NCBI GenBank assembly: GCA_965208775.1
Contig: OZ242360.1
Span: 310,001 to 374,000 of the forward strand
Direction: 5' to 3'
DNA: 64,000 nucleotides
DNA from: JAPOVO01 sp026708165
GTDB lineage: Bacteria; Chloroflexota; UBA11872; VXNJ01
The notes under the pieces were generated by a model. The model was not told where the DNA came from, ran no database searches, and saw only the letters and a list, made by a program, of their open reading frames with translations. A program made the translations under genes and the position numbers. Below, piece after piece: positions 60,978 through 64,000 of the stretch. Numbering within the stretch: the first letter of the stretch is position 1; each line of letters opens with the position of its first letter.

Positions 60978-62234
60978 CTAGCTTGCCGCGACGGGGTCGG
61001 GTTGGTCTTTGGCGTCCAATCGCGAGGGTGTTCTTATCTGCTCCGGCAGCTTGAACGAGCCAACGATGGCGGCAATGAGCACGGCCGCGGTGACGTGAAA
61101 CGGAAGCGCGGCCGAGACCGGATGCAGAAAACCGGCTACGATCATCCCGACGACCAATCCCCATGAGAACGAGCTGGTCTGCAAGGCCATGACGCGTCCC
61201 ATCTCGCCGCGCGGCGAGATGTCGCCGCCGACGGCGACAAGCAACGTCTGGAAGGCGCTCTGCGCGAACCACTGGACGCTGGACGCGAGCATGAGCAGAA
61301 CGAGGTTGTCAGAGAGTCCGAACAGGACCGCCGACAAGGCTCCCAATACCAGCGATCCGGCGAGCAAGACTCGCCGCCCGATGGCGTCGGAGAGTCTCCC
61401 AACGACGATCTGCGCGGCCCCTCCGCCGATCGCTCCGAATCCCACGAACAAGCCGACGGCCTGGAGACCGCCGCCGGTATCGACGAGCTTGGGGCCCGCC
61501 AGCAGCATGAATATTCCAAACGACATGCTAGTGGCGGCCCGCACGAAGAGCATCCAATTGACCGCCCCATAGCGAAAGAGACCGGCGTAGGCGCGGAGCC
61601 TCAGGCCGGTTTGACGAGCCCCGTAGCCGCGGCGGTGGAGGTTGGGCAACAGCACCACCGCCAGCACACACGCCGATCCGACGAGCGCCGTGGCCGCGAC
61701 TCCCAGAGCGCGGTATCCCGAACTGGCCGCCAGCCCTCCGAAGAGGGGGCCGGCGACTCCCGGCGCGAGCACCATCGCAAAGCTCGCTATGCCGCTGGCA
61801 AGGCCACGGAGAGACTGCGGACTAGATTCGATAATGTAGGACTGAAGACCTGTCCAGTGATAGGCGATAAACAATCCCGTTATCGGTCCGACGGCCAGGA
61901 CCAATCGAAAGTCAGGCGCCCAGGCGAGGGCCGCGAGGAGGAGAGTGATACCTCCCAGACCGAGCGCATACGTGGACTTGCTCCCGAACCGGCTAATCCA
62001 GAGGCCGCTGGTCAAGCCCAGGGTTGACGTGACACCATGAATCGCGAGAAAGACCAGAGCCGCCGAAAGGACGGTGCCGCCCAACTCGTCGCGTATGAAT
62101 ACCGAAAGAAAGCTCAAGGTCGGCATCCAGCCCGCGCCGCCGAGGCTGAACAGGATCAGGAACGTCACGAACGGCCTGTTCAGTAAAGCTCTGGGGTCGG
62201 GCCGCGCGGAACGCGCGCGGTCTGGGGAAGTCAT
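60978..62234 (-). CDS. MFS transporter
   Basis: This is a 418-residue protein, twelve membrane segments, with a charged N-terminus (T-S-P-D-R-A-R-S-A-R) and tail. The middle has V-G-R-L-S-D-A-I-G-R-R, a loop motif (D-x-x-G-R-R). Substrate unknown. ATG 62234 is the start. It is divergent from the aconitase X genes across 200 bp. Confidence 0.85.
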   Translation of the reverse strand: MTSPDRARSARPDPRALLNRPFVTFLILFSLGGAGWMPTLSFLSVFIRDELGGTVLSAALVFLAIHGVTSTLGLTSGLWISRFGSKSTYALGLGGITLLLAALAWAPDFRLVLAVGPITGLFIAYHWTGLQSYIIESSPQSLRGLASGIASFAMVLAPGVAGPLFGGLAASSGYRALGVAATALVGSACVLAVVLLPNLHRRGYGARQTGLRLRAYAGLFRYGAVNWMLFVRAATSMSFGIFMLLAGPKLVDTGGGLQAVGLFVGFGAIGGGAAQIVVGRLSDAIGRRVLLAGSLVLGALSAVLFGLSDNLVLLMLASSVQWFAQSAFQTLLVAVGGDISPRGEMGRVMALQTSSFSWGLVVGMIVAGFLHPVSAALPFHVTAAVLIAAIVGSFKLPEQIRTPSRLDAKDQPDPVAAS

Positions 62235-62434
62235 GATGGTCTACGTTGCCGCATACGGACGTTACATGCAACCGACACACGCTAAATCAGTCAGTTCGCC
62301 GCCTTCGTGATTTCCGGTGTTTCCCCATACCGCTATCCCTCTCATCGTGTCCGCGAAACTCGGAATCCACAACCCGTGCCGCATTTACGCGGCGCGATAT
62401 CTCCAGCCATTCCAAATGAGAGAGCCGTAGTCAC

Positions 62435-63676
62435 ATCAAACTGACATCCCGAGAGCAGGCGCTGCTCGATGGAGTCCACGGCGAGGCCGCGCGCTGGGCA
62501 ATCGAATTCCAGCTCGAACTCGGAGACTTCTTCGGGGCCGAAGACTTCGTACCGGTGAGGTCGGCGCACGTCGCCGCCGACGCCGAGGCGCTGCGCGACG
62601 ACGGCATCGAGTTCATGAGCCGCCTGTGTTCGTTGGGAGCGCGATGCGCAATTCCCACGACCACGAATCCTCGGAGCGTCGATTTCGAGCGGGCGGCGGA
62701 GGTGGGACAGCGGCCGGTCTGGTCCGAGCGAGAGCGTAGCATCGTAGATGCGTTCGACCGAATGGGCGCGCGGCGGTGCGATACGTGCATCAATTATCAG
62801 ACGGTCGACAACCCGGTCTACGGAGAGCATTTGTCGTGGGGGGATACCGGGACGGTGATCTACGCCAACTCGGTCGCGGGCGCGCGGTCGAACTTCGAGG
62901 CGGGGCCGGCGGCGGTGGCGGCGTCGATCACCGGAAGGGTTCCGCGTTACGGGTTTCATCTGTCCGAACACCGGCGAGCCACGATCCGCGTCGAGGTGAA
63001 AGACCGCCCGTCCCAGAGATCGGACTGGGGCGCTTTGGGATGTCTGATCGGCCGGCGCGTCAACGACTACTGGAAGGTCCCGGCGCTGGTCGGAGACGGA
63101 CTGCGCCCGTCGGCGGACGATCTAAAGCAGCTAGGCGCGGCAATGGCGAGCTACGGCTCGGTCGGGATGTTCCACATCGTCGGCGTTACGCCGGAAGCCA
63201 GGACCGAAGCCGAGGCGTTCGGCGGGATCGAGCCGGTCGAGAGCTTCGTGGTAAATCCGGGTGACATTGCGGGCGTATACGGCGGTTTTCAGGCGGACGT
63301 GGAGAAGCCGGACCTGGTCGTATTTTCCGCCCCGCAGCTTTCTCTAAACGAACTGGCGGAGCTGGCGTCGTTGTTCGAGGGAAACACCGTCAGCCCGGTC
63401 ACCCGCGTTTACGTGACCACGAGCGCGATGGTCAAGCGGGAAGCGGAGCGTCTCGGATACGCCGGCTCAATCGAGAAGTCCGGCGCGTGGCTGCTGACGG
63501 GCGTCTGCTTCTACCTGATGGCCCCCCACGAGCTGGCCGAGACGTTTGGCTACCGCACGCTGGTGACCGACTCGGCCAAGCTCGCCAACATCATCGCGGG
63601 CTACGGCTTCGATCCGGTGTTCCGGCCAACGAGCGTGTGCGTCGAGGCCGCGGTGACCGGCAAGATACCGTGGTGA
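62435..63676 (+). CDS. Aconitase X catalytic (large) subunit, probable ATC start
   Basis: This encodes 413 residues from an ATC at 62435. The first canonical start, GTG 62555, drops the conserved N-terminus: I-K-L-T-S-R-E-Q-A-L-L-D-G, then F-F-G-A-E-D-F-V-P-V-R-S-A-H-V. A TGA at 62417 bounds the frame, with no ATG, GTG or TTG in between; GAGAGAG lies 10 bp before the ATC. Y-A-N-S-V-A-G-A-R-S-N-F-E-A-G-P-A-A-V-A-A and T-C-I-N-Y are AcnX hallmarks. Characterised relatives are cis-3-hydroxy-L-proline dehydratase or mevalonate-5-phosphate dehydratase; which one cannot be told. The small subunit gene overlaps its stop by 4 bp. Confidence 0.9.
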   Translation: MKLTSREQALLDGVHGEAARWAIEFQLELGDFFGAEDFVPVRSAHVAADAEALRDDGIEFMSRLCSLGARCAIPTTTNPRSVDFERAAEVGQRPVWSERERSIVDAFDRMGARRCDTCINYQTVDNPVYGEHLSWGDTGTVIYANSVAGARSNFEAGPAAVAASITGRVPRYGFHLSEHRRATIRVEVKDRPSQRSDWGALGCLIGRRVNDYWKVPALVGDGLRPSADDLKQLGAAMASYGSVGMFHIVGVTPEARTEAEAFGGIEPVESFVVNPGDIAGVYGGFQADVEKPDLVVFSAPQLSLNELAELASLFEGNTVSPVTRVYVTTSAMVKREAERLGYAGSIEKSGAWLLTGVCFYLMAPHELAETFGYRTLVTDSAKLANIIAGYGFDPVFRPTSVCVEAAVTGKIPW

Positions 63677-64000
63677 ACCCGCGCTCCGGCGATCCCGACC
63701 TCTTGTTGACCGGAACGCCCGGATGCGGGCCAAAGGCCGAGGGACGGGCTTTGGTATCGCAGCACGGCTTCAGCGCGCGTTACGACCTGAATCGCGAGCA
63801 GGGAGTGTTCTCACGCAAAGAACACGACCTGTTTGGCGAAAGCGTTGTGGGCGTCATTCTCATAGCGCCGGTGTCCAAGGGAGGAGTCGCGACGTCCTGG
63901 ATGCTGCGCGAGATGGTCTCGCGCGGCGTCGCTCCGTTGGGGATCATCCTGCACTCGACCAATCCGGTGATCGTACAGGGAGCCATCCTTGCGGGAGTTC
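63673..64000 (+). CDS. Aconitase X small (swivel, DUF126) subunit, cut by window edge
   Basis: From GTG 63673 (GTGA overlaps the large-subunit stop) 109 residues are present, ending in V-I-V-Q-G-A-I-L-A-G-V without a stop. G-V-I-L-I-A-P-V-S-K-G-G-V-A-T-S-W-M-L is the family's swivel-domain signature, with P-V-S-K-G-G the substrate loop. Separate subunits are seen in archaeal and many bacterial enzymes; others are fused. Adjacent genes lie beyond the window. Confidence 0.9.
   Translation, partial: MNPRSGDPDLLLTGTPGCGPKAEGRALVSQHGFSARYDLNREQGVFSRKEHDLFGESVVGVILIAPVSKGGVATSWMLREMVSRGVAPLGIILHSTNPVIVQGAILAGV

Noticed and set aside
1..64000. CRISPR arrays, rRNA genes or an integron
   Set aside because: None seen: no regularly spaced direct repeats with spacers, no rRNA-like conserved stretch and no integrase.

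Overview
The window looks like a chromosomal segment from a free-living, heterotrophic, GC-rich bacterium. The best fit is Chloroflexota (SAR202 or Dehalococcoidia-like), inferred from four things: orphan family-5 peptide-binding lipoproteins, a secreted NHL protein ending in repeated 'QYF..G' / 'GG..FGYP' segments, a wholly housekeeping-plus-catabolic gene mix without outer-membrane genes, and families of short palindromic dispersed repeats. No rRNA or ribosomal protein gene is present to confirm this.

Layout. 1-4.2 kb: a truncated metallophosphoesterase, then a LarA-like protein, an MFS carrier and a ROK sugar kinase. 4.2-10.6 kb (minus): a NUDIX gene and two family-5 solute-binding lipoprotein genes. 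The first of these is split by a 2.5-kb IS1595-type element (7372-9878) with an 8-bp target duplication and three passenger genes. 10.7-24.8 kb: glycerol kinase, two Gfo/Idh oxidoreductases, a UroD-type protein, NagA, an M16 peptidase, peptide deformylase, MoaB, class I aldolase, a PHP phosphoesterase, and NHL and LytR-CpsA-Psr envelope proteins. 24.9-31.5 kb (minus): a compact pentose-phosphate/glycolysis block, SDR-rpiB-tal-pgi-gnd-zwf. 33.3-39.0 kb (minus): a small unknown, a Fur-family regulator, glutamate dehydrogenase and gatCAB. 43.5-47.8 kb (minus): the whole glycine-cleavage P/H/T set, gcvT-gcvH-gcvPA-gcvPB. 47.9-51.7 kb: mazG, a P1 peptidase, a SAM hydrolase family enzyme and an HpcH/HpaI aldolase. 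51.7-53.4 kb is an accessory scar: dispersed palindromes, an IS transposase stump and an orphan small-terminase-like gene. 53.4-62.2 kb: a thioredoxin/NHL gene, AKR, SDR, an ABC exporter, a PD-(D/E)XK-type nuclease, tRNA-Arg(GCG), a CPBP protease and an MFS carrier. 62.4-64.0 kb: both subunits of an aconitase X, the second cut by the window edge.

The most notable observation is at 53412-54845. The thioredoxin/NHL (NHLRC2-like) gene carries an in-frame TGA exactly where the family has the first Cys of its CxxC motif. A perfect 7-bp hairpin with a G-containing AGUU loop follows 25 nt later, which is the geometry of a bacterial SECIS. A standard gene caller would report only the part after the TGA. 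Second is the IS1595 element: excising it with one copy of the 8-bp duplication restores a 554-residue lipoprotein exactly in frame. Third, both gatA and the aconitase X large subunit have conserved N-termini that reach back to an ATC codon, with no ATG/GTG/TTG available in frame; for gatA, starting there reproduces the catalytic residue numbering known for the family (K79, S154, S178).

The gene set describes an organism that takes up sugars, amino sugars, peptides and glycerol, runs an oxidative pentose-phosphate pathway with a class I aldolase, degrades glycine, and makes Asn/Gln-tRNA by transamidation.
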